Shown piece after piece: positions 1 to 6,867 of a stretch of DNA of 20,359 nucleotides (the stretch's first letter is position 1; each line of letters opens with the position of its first letter). The stretch comes from DAOUCV01 sp034432095. GTDB lineage: Bacteria; Chloroflexota; Dehalococcoidia; Dehalococcoidales; UBA2162. Position numbers and translations under genes: made by a program. Location of the stretch: contig DAOUCV010000098.1 in the NCBI GenBank assembly GCA_034432095.1, forward strand, positions 1-20,359, in the 5' to 3' direction. Under the pieces are notes generated by a model that was given only the letters and a program-made list of their open reading frames with translations, did no database searches and had not been told where the DNA came from.

Positions 1-75
1 GTGGGAGAACCGGATGGTAAAGTCGGTTACCTATCCGCTAAACGAGTTCCCAAGAGTCCAATTTTGAAAAATTAG
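1..75 (+). other. Possible 3' end of a transposase gene, cut by the window edge
   Basis: Frame 1 is open from the first base to a TAG at 73-75. Frame 2 is also open, to a TGA at 65-67, so the reading frame cannot be settled from 20-odd codons. The reason to suspect a transposase is context. The stretch is followed within 40 bases by an inverted repeat (113-141) that recurs, inverted, just upstream of a gene start at the other end of the window. That is what the right end of one IS copy and the left end of another would look like. No domain can be recognised in so short a tail. Confidence 0.35.
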
Positions 76-103
76 ATAGCTGTAGACAGTCTAATTTTCA
101 AAA
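62..103 (+). repeat. Imperfect hairpin overlapping the end of the left-edge reading frame
   Basis: The arms are 62-76 and 90-103. They form a 14-bp AT-rich stem with one bulged A and a 13-base loop. The hairpin overlaps the TAG stop at 73-75 and lies just inside the presumed IS end. It could act as a transcription terminator or as a subterminal IS structure. There is no clean run of U after it, so I do not call it a terminator. Confidence 0.4.
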
Positions 104-112
104 ATTCCTAAC

Positions 113-141
113 ACCTCAACCGACCAAAATGTTACAGTATC
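113..141 (-). repeat. 29-bp inverted repeat, presumed right end of an insertion sequence
   Basis: Read on the minus strand it begins GATACTGTAACA and ends GTTGAGGT. It matches 20245-20273 base for base in inverted orientation, and similarity stops abruptly on both sides. A perfect 29-bp match 20 kb apart is far beyond chance, and the length is typical of IS terminal repeats. The IS family is not recognised. The presumed outer edge at 141 sits 3-4 bases from a palindromic repeat whose outer tail is GTAACCTAT, so the element seems to have inserted at the edge of that repeat. Confidence 0.75.
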
Positions 142-144
142 CTA

Positions 145-180
145 GTAACCTATTTCCCTTCCCCTGGTAAGGAAAAGGGG
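145..180 (-). repeat. Palindromic repeat, reverse-orientation partial copy
   Basis: The reverse complement reads as a GC-rich hairpin arm pair (CCCCTTTTCC, then GGGGAAGGG) followed by the tail AAATAGGTTAC. The same arrangement, a CCTT/AAGG hairpin followed by GATAGGTTAC or GATAGGGTTAC, occurs around 17456-17500 and 17596-17642. This copy carries only the long-hairpin half and the tail. It abuts the presumed IS end at 141. Confidence 0.55.
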
Positions 181-190
181 ATGTATAGAT

Positions 191-285
191 GAGAGGGTGG
201 CTTCGCCCCTCTCTAAACTCTCTTCCCCCTCTCCTTGCAAAGGAGAAAGGGGATAAAGGGTGAGGAGTTAATAACCAATCTCGGT
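191..285 (+). repeat. Bipartite palindromic repeat, forward copy
   Basis: It has two parts: a short hairpin (arms 191-197 and 207-213, GAGAGGG/CCCTCTC) and a longer one centred on 231-245 (CTCCTT/AAGGAG, with a partly paired C/G-rich extension). A purine tail GGGATAAAGGGTGAG and TTAATAACCAATCTC follow. That last stretch recurs at 17669-17684 as TTAATAAACAATCTC, just before the ATG at 17685. The order short hairpin, AT spacer, long hairpin, tail is shared with the copies at 17426-17500 and 17564-17684. Confidence 0.65.
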
Positions 286-298
286 CTGAAAGCCAAAA

Positions 299-328
299 TT
301 GACAATAAGTGAGGGCAGGATTTATAAT
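299..328 (+). promoter_or_regulatory. Consensus sigma-70 promoter for the AOR/SDR operon
   Basis: TTGACA at 299-304 and TATAAT at 323-328 are separated by 18 bases, so both boxes match the consensus fully. It lies between the end of a palindromic repeat (about 285) and the SDR remnant (339-493). It points at the oxidoreductase gene starting at 513. Transcription would start near 335, giving a leader of about 178 bases that contains the SDR remnant. No operator-like dyad was noticed next to it. Confidence 0.7.
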
Positions 329-338
329 TTTCGTCGCT

Positions 339-493
339 CCGATTTAAACATAAAGGGTGGTGAAGAGGCCATTGAATTGATAAGGGCAGCCGGCGGCGAA
401 GCGACCTTCGTAAAATGCGACGTTTCAAAGGCGGTGGAGGTTGAGGCGATGGTTGCCAGAGCCAACGTAATATGCCCCGGTCTAACTGATTAA
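339..493 (+). pseudogene. Decayed short-chain dehydrogenase with N-terminal and internal deletions
   Basis: The frame encodes a stretch typical of the SDR fold after the second beta strand (DLNIKGGEEAIELIRAAGG, then FVKCDVSKAVEVEAM). It then jumps directly to NVICPGLTD and a stop. In intact SDRs the last part lies about 100 residues further on, after the catalytic Tyr-x-x-x-Lys. The N-terminal glycine motif, the NNAG region and the catalytic Ser, Tyr and Lys are all missing. No ATG start with a ribosome binding site serves this frame. Unlike the two intact SDRs downstream, it lacks their extra segment after the second strand, so it is a remnant of a third, different SDR. It now lies in the leader of the next gene. 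Confidence 0.75.
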
Positions 494-512
494 AGGAAAG
501 AGGTGCTATAAG

Positions 513-2360
513 ATGACAGCAAATGTAACCGGCGGATATGCGGGGAAGATTTTGCGTGTTGACCTTTCCCGCAGGAAGATAAGCGAAGAATATCCGGACA
601 GTAAGACGCTCCGTATGTACCTGGGAGGCAACGGGCTGGGCTCCAAATACCTCTATGAAGAGGTGCCCAAGGGTGTGGCATGGTCTGATGCTGAAAACAG
701 GTTGATGTTCCTTTCGGGGCCTCTTGGCGGCACCAGAGTCAGTGGCTCCGGGACTTTCTCGGCAGTCAGTAAAGGACCTATGACCAACATGGTTGCCTCC
801 GCCCAGGCGAATGGATATTTCGGCGCGTTCCTCAAGTTTTCCGGCTTCGATGGCGTTATTGTCCAGGGTAAAGCCGATGAGTGGGTCTACCTTTATATCC
901 ACGACGGTACCGCTGAGCTCCGTGATGCCCGGCATCTTCTGGGTAAAGGCACCCGGGAAACAGAGGACGCCATCAAGAAGGGGATGAGCCGTCAGAGCAG
1001 TGTCTTTTGTATCGGTCCCGCCGGTGAAAATCTGGTGCGCTTTGCCGCCATTGTCGGTGACTATGGGCACGTAGCCGGTCATAACGGGCTTGGAGCGGTG
1101 ATGGGGTCAAAGAAGCTGAAAGCTGTAGTCGCCGAGCGAGGACGAAAGGTGGTAAAAGTTGCCGAGCCGGAGCGCGTCTCCGAGCTGGCTAAAGCCCTTT
1201 TTGAGAATGCCAATAAGCTGGACCCAAATATGAGAAAATGGGGAACGGGATTCATCTTCCCCCGGATCTACCTGACGGGTGCCCTGCCGGTAAAGAATTA
1301 TACTACCAATATCTTTGCCAACCCGGAAAAGATGGGCAGTGAGTATACTCGCACCCACTTCAAGGTGAAAACGAGCACTTGCTGGGCATGTCGCATGAAA
1401 CACTGCCGGGAGATGGAGGTTACCGAAGGGCCGTACACCGGTTTTGCTGGCGAAGAACCCGAATATGAGGGCATGGCGGCAATGAGTTCTCTAATCGGTC
1501 AGACCGACCCGGGAGCCGCCGTGATGCTGGGCAACCACGTTGACTGGCTGGGTATGGAAATTAATGAATGCGGCTATCTCATCGGCTGGCTTATGGAATG
1601 CTACGAGAAGGGATATTTGAAGAAGGACGACCTTGACGGTATCGAGATGAAATGGGGTGATGCTGAGGCAACACTGAAGATGCTGAAAAAGATTGCCAAC
1701 CGGGATGGCTGCGGTAATCTGTTCGCGGAGGGGGTCAAGAGGGCTTCCGAAAAAGTCGGCGGTAAGGCGGCGGACTGCGCAGTATACACCCTGAAAGGGG
1801 CAACGCCGCGCGGTCACGACCACCGTGGTCGCTGGTCAGAACTGATTGACACCTGTCTTTCGAATACGGGCACCGTTGAGTTGAGCGGCGGTTTCCCTCA
1901 TCCTGAGCAACTGGGACTGAAGATGGTGACTGACCCGTTTGATGCCATAGCTGTTTCGACAATGAACGCCAAGATGAATGGGCGGCGGCAGTTCGAGGAC
2001 TCGCTGGGTATCTGTTTCTTTGGAGTGCAGGATTTGCAGTTGACGGTGGATGTTCTGAACGCCGTTACCGGCTGGGACTTCGATATACCGGAGGCAATGG
2101 CGGTGGGACGCCGTACCGTTAATCTGTTTCGGGTCTTCAATTTCCGGCATGGACTGACCAAAGAAATGGAGGCGCCATCTGCCCGCTACGGTTCGACTCC
2201 GATAGACGGCCCGAATAAGGGCAAATCCATTATGCCTCACTGGGACGCTCTACGCCGGAACTATTACCAGCAGATGGGCTGGGACCCTGAGACCGGGAAG
2301 CCCCGGCGGGAAACTCTCGAGCAATTAGGCTTGGGGCATACTTTCAAGGACCTGGAGTAA
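513..2360 (+). CDS. Tungsten-dependent aldehyde:ferredoxin oxidoreductase family protein
   Basis: The 615-residue product matches the AOR family over its full length. Family members carry a tungsten (or molybdenum) bis-pyranopterin cofactor and one [4Fe-4S] cluster, and oxidise aldehydes to acids with ferredoxin or reduce acids in reverse. The N-terminal pterin-binding domain opens with GGYAGKILRVDLS and carries the GPLGGTRVSGSG and SAQANGYFGAFLKFSG segments. Candidate cluster ligands are Cys290, Cys293, Cys298 and, near the C-terminus in DSLGICFFG, Cys501. The first three are spaced CX2CX4C, one residue longer than the CX2CX3C I recall for archaeal AOR. The ATG at 513 has an AGAGGT ribosome binding site. 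Two SDR genes follow at 17 and 27 bases, so the three probably form one transcript. The enzyme should be cytoplasmic. Substrate is unknown; a BamB-like role cannot be excluded. Confidence 0.9.
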   Translation: MTANVTGGYAGKILRVDLSRRKISEEYPDSKTLRMYLGGNGLGSKYLYEEVPKGVAWSDAENRLMFLSGPLGGTRVSGSGTFSAVSKGPMTNMVASAQANGYFGAFLKFSGFDGVIVQGKADEWVYLYIHDGTAELRDARHLLGKGTRETEDAIKKGMSRQSSVFCIGPAGENLVRFAAIVGDYGHVAGHNGLGAVMGSKKLKAVVAERGRKVVKVAEPERVSELAKALFENANKLDPNMRKWGTGFIFPRIYLTGALPVKNYTTNIFANPEKMGSEYTRTHFKVKTSTCWACRMKHCREMEVTEGPYTGFAGEEPEYEGMAAMSSLIGQTDPGAAVMLGNHVDWLGMEINECGYLIGWLMECYEKGYLKKDDLDGIEMKWGDAEATLKMLKKIANRDGCGNLFAEGVKRASEKVGGKAADCAVYTLKGATPRGHDHRGRWSELIDTCLSNTGTVELSGGFPHPEQLGLKMVTDPFDAIAVSTMNAKMNGRRQFEDSLGICFFGVQDLQLTVDVLNAVTGWDFDIPEAMAVGRRTVNLFRVFNFRHGLTKEMEAPSARYGSTPIDGPNKGKSIMPHWDALRRNYYQQMGWDPETGKPRRETLEQLGLGHTFKDLE

Positions 2361-2377
2361 CAAAAAGGAGAAGCACA

Positions 2378-3220
2378 ATGAGTAGTCTCGAAGGTAAAGT
2401 TGCTCTGGTTACTGGGGCAGGAAGCATCAGAGGGATTGGGCGTGCCGTCGCCCAGCGGCTGGCTAGAGAAGGGGCTGACGTAGTCGTGGTTGATAAGGAG
2501 ATGGCGCCGAAGAGTATCTGGCCAGGAGAGGAGAACTGGCGCGGTCTGGAAGCCGTGGTCGAGGAGATTGAAGCGGCGGGCAGGAAAGGCTTGGCTATCG
2601 TAGCTGATGTCAGTAACAGTAAAGATGTTGATAATATTGTGGCAAAGACCCTGGCCAAATTTGGTAAGATAGATATTCTGGTACACTGCGCGGCGATTCG
2701 CGGTCCCGTAGGGTCAACAGTAGTAGAACTCGATGAAGAAATCTGGAGAAGGGTCATTGACGTAAATCTTACCGGCTCATTTCTTATCTCCAAAGCGGTA
2801 GCCAGGACGATGATAGCCAACCCTGAAGGCAAGAAGATTGTGATTATCGCCTCGGTGGCCGGGACTTTCGGCGCACCAGGGAGCAGCAGTTACTGTGCTT
2901 CAAAATACGGGGTCATCGGGCTGACGAAGACCCTAGCCCTTGAGCTGGCGCCATATAAGATAAATGTAAACGCCATCAACCCTGATACGATAAACACCAA
3001 TCTGGTGGACGAACGTATCGCCGCTGCCGCCAAGGCACAGGGTATCAGCGTTGCCGAGTTTTTAAAGAAGCGAGCCGAGCAACCGCAGGCAGGCCCTCGA
3101 ATCCCACTGGGCAGGCTCGGGGAACCTCGCGAGGTTGCCGACCTGGTCTACTTTCTGGTTTCCGACCAGTCCAGCTACATTACCGGGGAGACAATCAACA
3201 TCGATGGCGGCGCTCATTAA
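2378..3220 (+). CDS. Short-chain dehydrogenase/reductase (SDR), tandem copy 1
   Basis: A 280-residue classical SDR, an NAD(P)-dependent alcohol/ketone oxidoreductase. The dinucleotide motif is TGAGSIRGIG (residues 12-21), two residues longer than the usual TGxxxGxG. The active-site residues are Asn130, Ser159, Tyr172 and Lys176 (SYCASK). The usual NNAG is replaced by HCAA. After the second beta strand there is an extra segment (about 40-55, DKEMAPKSIWPGEENW), reminiscent of SDRs with non-exchangeable cofactor. The C-terminus YITGETINIDGGAH is typical. The ATG follows an AAGGAG site, 17 bases after the oxidoreductase gene. It is closely related to the next gene. The alcohol substrate cannot be inferred. 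Confidence 0.92.
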   Translation: MSSLEGKVALVTGAGSIRGIGRAVAQRLAREGADVVVVDKEMAPKSIWPGEENWRGLEAVVEEIEAAGRKGLAIVADVSNSKDVDNIVAKTLAKFGKIDILVHCAAIRGPVGSTVVELDEEIWRRVIDVNLTGSFLISKAVARTMIANPEGKKIVIIASVAGTFGAPGSSSYCASKYGVIGLTKTLALELAPYKINVNAINPDTINTNLVDERIAAAAKAQGISVAEFLKKRAEQPQAGPRIPLGRLGEPREVADLVYFLVSDQSSYITGETINIDGGAH

Positions 3221-3247
3221 CCATTAATAATTTAAGGGAGAACTGCA

Positions 3248-4090
3248 GTGAATAGTCTGAAAGGTAAGGTCTGCCTGGTCACCGGGGCGGGGAGCATCAG
3301 GGGTATGGGGCATGCCATTTCCGTGCGATTTGCCCGAGAGGGAGCCAGCGTGGTGGTTGTCGATAAGGAGATGGCGCCGAAGAGTATCTGGCCAGGCGAG
3401 GAGAACTGGCGTGGTCTGGAAGCCGTGGTCGAGGAAATTAAGGCGGCCGGTGGAGAAGGTCTGGCTGTGGTAGGCGATATCAGCAATAGCCAAGATGTGG
3501 ATAATATCGTAGCGAAAACCCTGGATAGGTTCGGAAAGATAGATATCTTCGTCCAGTGTGTTGGCATTCGTGGCCCGATGGCTACGCCAATTGTAGAGCT
3601 CGATGAAAAAGTCTGGAGAAGAGTCATTGACGTAAATCTTACCGGCTCATTTCTTATCGGTAAAGCGGTAGCCAGGACAATGATAGCCAACCCTGAAGGC
3701 AAAAAGATGGTGTTTATTTCTTCTCTGGCAGGGTCGAGAGGTTATGCCGGTAGTGCTGCCTATTGTGCTTCCAAACACGGCGTTATCGGACTTGCCAAGA
3801 CACTGGCTCTCGAGCTGGCGCCGTATAAAATAAACGTCAATATCATCAGCCCCGGTGCCTTCGAGACCAACCTGAGAGATGAAGCTATCGCGGAGAGGGC
3901 AAAGGCTGAGGGTATCACCGTGGCTGAGCTCCTAAAGAAGCAAGCCGAGGGGCCGAGGACGGGTCCTCAGATACCCCTGGGCAGAATGGGCAGAACCGAG
4001 GACATCGCCAACCTGGTCATGTTTCTGGCTACTGACCAGTCCAGTTACATTACGGGAGAGGAAATCATAATCTCCGGCGGCGCCGAGTAG
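3248..4090 (+). CDS. Short-chain dehydrogenase/reductase (SDR), tandem copy 2
   Basis: A 280-residue paralogue of the preceding SDR, aligned without gaps at a constant 870-base offset. The catalytic Ser159, Tyr172 and Lys176 (AYCASK) and the TGAGSIRGMG nucleotide-binding motif are kept, as is the extra segment at about 40-55. The NNAG motif is replaced by QCVG. It starts with GTG after a GGGAG site. Stretches such as 3362-3435 are almost identical in DNA to copy 1, while the substrate-facing region after strand 4 and the C-terminal part have diverged. The pair may act on successive or stereoisomeric alcohols (inference). The stop lies 23 bases from the end of the convergent gene, with no clear terminator between them. 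Confidence 0.92.
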   Translation: MNSLKGKVCLVTGAGSIRGMGHAISVRFAREGASVVVVDKEMAPKSIWPGEENWRGLEAVVEEIKAAGGEGLAVVGDISNSQDVDNIVAKTLDRFGKIDIFVQCVGIRGPMATPIVELDEKVWRRVIDVNLTGSFLIGKAVARTMIANPEGKKMVFISSLAGSRGYAGSAAYCASKHGVIGLAKTLALELAPYKINVNIISPGAFETNLRDEAIAERAKAEGITVAELLKKQAEGPRTGPQIPLGRMGRTEDIANLVMFLATDQSSYITGEEIIISGGAE

Positions 4091-4113
4091 CAAGAACGGT
4101 GCAGATAGGGTTT

Positions 4114-4854
4114 CTATTCCTCCATCCTGTACCCCCGTTCAAACCACGAAGAGCCTCTTTCAAAACCGATAATCTCTTTGACCAGGCATGTTCTGGGGTC
4201 GGCACTGGCTCTGAGGATAAGACCGGTGGACATTCCGCCGATAGCCAGAGTAAGGTCACCCTCCTTGATAAGACCGCTTTTCACACAAAGCACCGTACAT
4301 CCCACACAGACGCGAAATCCCTGACTTATTATGGTCAATATGGACAGGTCCCACCCGGCCTCGATATCCAGAGGGCGTAGATGCCTGGGAAAACCGAACT
4401 GAGCCAGTAGGTCTCTTCTGGTGGCATTTGTGTTGGTCAGGTTGAGAGGCTCCCCCAGGATGAGTTCGTCATTAAGATAACGGACTTTTATGCCTTCTTT
4501 CTCCAGTTCCGCACGGGTCTCGTCGGAGATAGTAACAGATATCTCCGTGATTCCCTGCTTGAGTTGCTCTTCTTTCCGCTTCCGGACCTCCGGGCTATCG
4601 GTGTCCCGGATGATAATGGGCATGGTCCCTTTCGCTGGAGAGTGGGGTGATGGATTTGTTACCGCGATGACATTAAGGCCTTTTTCACCTTTAATGACTT
4701 CCCGAAACTTCGTCATCGTGTAGCCGCTGGAGTAGACGATGACCGCATTACGTATCCCCAGCTCGTCCATTCTCTTCTTGGCGAATTTTACCATCTCGTC
4801 GGTATTTTCCCGCTCCGGTTTATCGAAGTACATTATCTCTTTAATAGTCCCCAT
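4114..4854 (-). CDS. Stand-alone pyruvate kinase C-terminal-like (alpha/beta) domain protein
   Basis: The 246-residue product resembles the C-terminal allosteric domain of pyruvate kinase found as a separate protein. The N-terminus (YFDKPERENTDEMVKFAKKR) and the strand-turn NAVIVYSSGYT fit, as does the late motif CVKSGLIKEGDLTLAIGG followed by KEIIGFERG. The catalytic barrel of pyruvate kinase is absent, so it is not a kinase. The role of this family is not established. A sensory or ligand-binding function is only a guess. The ribosome binding site AAGGAG precedes the ATG. It is the last gene of a five-gene minus-strand operon with ferredoxin, flavoprotein and CoA-transferases, 81 bases after the ferredoxin gene. 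Two Cys in GFRVCVGCTVLC are notable but do not form a recognised metal site. Confidence 0.75.
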   Translation of the reverse strand: MGTIKEIMYFDKPERENTDEMVKFAKKRMDELGIRNAVIVYSSGYTMTKFREVIKGEKGLNVIAVTNPSPHSPAKGTMPIIIRDTDSPEVRKRKEEQLKQGITEISVTISDETRAELEKEGIKVRYLNDELILGEPLNLTNTNATRRDLLAQFGFPRHLRPLDIEAGWDLSILTIISQGFRVCVGCTVLCVKSGLIKEGDLTLAIGGMSTGLILRASADPRTCLVKEIIGFERGSSWFERGYRMEE

Positions 4855-4935
4855 TTTTTCTCCTTCTTAGTTATTTGGTTCGACCAGAATTGACCTTTGC
4901 TTTTCCCGCAAAAGAATAATTTTGGTCAACGTCGG

Positions 4936-5157
4936 CTATCTCCATCCCACCATGAGCGGTGAGTGCCGCTCGGGTGAGACGTAGATGGCATTTACCGGAC
5001 AGTCAAGTTCACAGTAGTCACAACAGTTGCAGTCATCAGGATACCTGATAACGGCTTTGTTAGTTTTTTCATCTATCCTTATCACATCCGTGGCACAGCT
5101 ATTGACACATATTCCGCATCCGTTGCATAACTCAGGGTCAATCCGTTCAATAGTCAT
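4936..5157 (-). CDS. Two-cluster [4Fe-4S] ferredoxin
   Basis: A 73-residue protein with two complete cluster motifs of the CX2CX2CX3C type: Cys11, 14, 17, 21 and Cys43, 46, 49, 53 (CNCCDYCELDCP, with an additional Cys45). The layout, with the second cluster introduced by a YPDDC segment, recalls the iron-sulfur partner of AprA-type flavoproteins. The flavoprotein gene lies immediately upstream (55 bases). It most likely takes electrons from that flavoprotein and passes them to other ferredoxin-dependent enzymes such as the AOR encoded at 513-2360 (inference). An AAAAGGAGG ribosome binding site precedes the ATG. Confidence 0.92.
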   Translation of the reverse strand: MTIERIDPELCNGCGICVNSCATDVIRIDEKTNKAVIRYPDDCNCCDYCELDCPVNAIYVSPERHSPLMVGWR

Positions 5158-5212
5158 CTCAGCCTCCTTTTCCGCTATTTTTATGACTAGACGCCCTTCG
5201 GCACAGCCCGTT

Positions 5213-6844
5213 CTAGGTCTGGAACTCAGGGGGCCACCATTCCTTCGGGATCGGGTGTTTCCAGAGCTTCATCTTGCCATTTTCCTGTTTGATTTTTATC
5301 CATGCCAGCCACTCAGGATTTTTCGTTTCGGGATAGTCTTCCCTGAAGTGTGCGCCTCTGGTCTCGGTCCTGAAGAGGCAGGCTCTAAGCGCCAGTTCGG
5401 CACCCAGGACCATATTTTTAGTCTCGTGGGCAAGACGTAACTCGTGGGGGTCGGTGGCATAAAGCTTGGGAACAAAGTGGTCTCTGAAGAACTCGACCAT
5501 GGTCAGTGCCGCCTGCAAACGGTCGCCATGCTGAATGAGCAGAACATAGTAGGGCACCATCGTATTTACAAGTAGCTGTGTTACCCAGTTTGGGCTGAAG
5601 CCGCTCCTGCGCTCGATTGGTTCAAGCATTATTTTCTTTACCCTGGCTATTTCAGCCTCGTCTACTACTAGCCTGCCCACTCTAGATACATATTCCGCAG
5701 CGCCCATGGCGGCTCTCGTGCCCATAATGGTACCGGAGGGAAGACCTCCAAACGCCGCCGACCTGATACTCAAAGCATCGCCAGCGGCAAATAGACCTGG
5801 AACGGTAGTGGCACAGTTGGTATCGGCAGGCCATAGACCGGCACCTACCGCACAATCCTGACCTCCGGATATCCTATACTTACCACGCTTACGCGGGTCA
5901 AAACCTATCCGCGCACTTTCCATACCGTCCGAGTTCTGCTGCCTTTGCCACACCCTCTCTATCTCCTCGTCAGTAGCGGCATCAAGGTCGTGATATATCG
6001 GCCCCCTGCCTTCATGGAAAGCGAGGTCTACCGCAGGGCCGACTTCGTAGCCGTAAGGAATTACCCTGCCTTCTGCGTCCACGAAACGGCGGTAGATGGC
6101 GCGGGCAGCCCGACCCCCGCGCCATGAAGGGTAATCAGCCGAACCGTGATGTGAAGAATGCATATCGCCGCCGGTAAGCTCGGCACCGACTCGGTAAGCC
6201 ATCGCCTGGCCGTCCCCTGTCATGTTATGAGTCTCGGCTCCTACCGGTCTCAACGACCAGCTTCCCGTACAAATGACAGTTGCCTTTGCCTTATATACGA
6301 TTGACTCCACGTCGGTCAGCGGAAAGCCAACGGCCCCGACAACTCTCCCGTCCTGCATCAGCAGGTCGGTAACCGTAACTCTGTCCATTATCTTAACGCC
6401 GACTTTCTCCGCCTGTCTTCTCAGCGGGGGTGGGACTCCCCTTCTTTTAATGCGGGCGGAGGCAAACGGGCTGTCTACCTTATGCTTAGGAACGAATACC
6501 CCCTCTGCTTCATTTTCTACGGGAAATTCAACACCCCAGGAAGCAAGTGTTTCGTAGGCTGCCCATGATTCTTTTATGCAGATTTCAGTCCAGACGCGGT
6601 CATTGAGGTACCCGCTCCCTTCGGTAATCATCTTAAAAGTTTCGTCATAATCATCACCGAAGTCAGGGTTGAAGACCGAAAACCGCATACCAGCAGCAGC
6701 AGTAGTGCCTGATTTGCCGACATAAGCTTTATCGACAAGGGTCACATCCAGGCCCTGTTCTCTGGCTTTTATCGCCGTGGTACAGCCAGCGATGCCTCCA
6801 CCGAGGACCAGTACATCAGTTTCAACAAAGGTTTCCTTCGACAT
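5213..6844 (-). CDS. FAD-dependent oxidoreductase, fumarate reductase/AprA flavoprotein type
   Basis: The 543-residue flavoprotein has an N-terminal FAD-binding motif, GGGIAG (15-20), and the second FAD motif near the C-terminal third (TVPGLFAAGDAL). The C-terminal helical domain ends in the family-typical TRGAHFREDYPE and WIKIKQENGKM. The segment that carries the flavin-linked His in succinate dehydrogenases reads KSGTTAAAG here, so the FAD is probably not covalently bound. No signal peptide is seen, so it should be cytosolic. It is paired with a two-cluster ferredoxin, like AprA with AprB, and follows two CoA-transferase genes. This suggests oxidation or reduction of an acid or CoA ester feeding ferredoxin (inference). 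It is not a convincing succinate dehydrogenase. GGAGAG precedes the ATG. Confidence 0.88.
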   Translation of the reverse strand: MSKETFVETDVLVLGGGIAGCTTAIKAREQGLDVTLVDKAYVGKSGTTAAAGMRFSVFNPDFGDDYDETFKMITEGSGYLNDRVWTEICIKESWAAYETLASWGVEFPVENEAEGVFVPKHKVDSPFASARIKRRGVPPPLRRQAEKVGVKIMDRVTVTDLLMQDGRVVGAVGFPLTDVESIVYKAKATVICTGSWSLRPVGAETHNMTGDGQAMAYRVGAELTGGDMHSSHHGSADYPSWRGGRAARAIYRRFVDAEGRVIPYGYEVGPAVDLAFHEGRGPIYHDLDAATDEEIERVWQRQQNSDGMESARIGFDPRKRGKYRISGGQDCAVGAGLWPADTNCATTVPGLFAAGDALSIRSAAFGGLPSGTIMGTRAAMGAAEYVSRVGRLVVDEAEIARVKKIMLEPIERRSGFSPNWVTQLLVNTMVPYYVLLIQHGDRLQAALTMVEFFRDHFVPKLYATDPHELRLAHETKNMVLGAELALRACLFRTETRGAHFREDYPETKNPEWLAWIKIKQENGKMKLWKHPIPKEWWPPEFQT

Positions 6845-6867
6845 TAGACTCTCTCCTTTCCCCTAAT

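Noticed and set aside
299..301. TTG at 299 as a translation start of the SDR remnant
   Set aside because: It is part of a consensus -35 box, lies upstream of the expected transcript start and has no ribosome binding site.
213..1082. A long open frame on the minus strand across the start of the AOR gene
   Set aside because: It lies antisense to a clear AOR gene, has no family likeness and is proline/arginine-rich in the repeat-derived part, typical of a shadow frame.
2264..3702. Minus-strand frames of 140-160 codons opposite both SDR genes
   Set aside because: Both SDR genes show them at equivalent places because the DNA is duplicated; they have no recognisable domain and no ribosome binding site.
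5186..5201. ACTAGACGCCCTTCGG resembles ACTAGACGCCTTCGG at 17499-17513
   Set aside because: A 15-16 base partial match without shared flanks; it may be a dispersed repeat scrap but cannot be separated from chance here.
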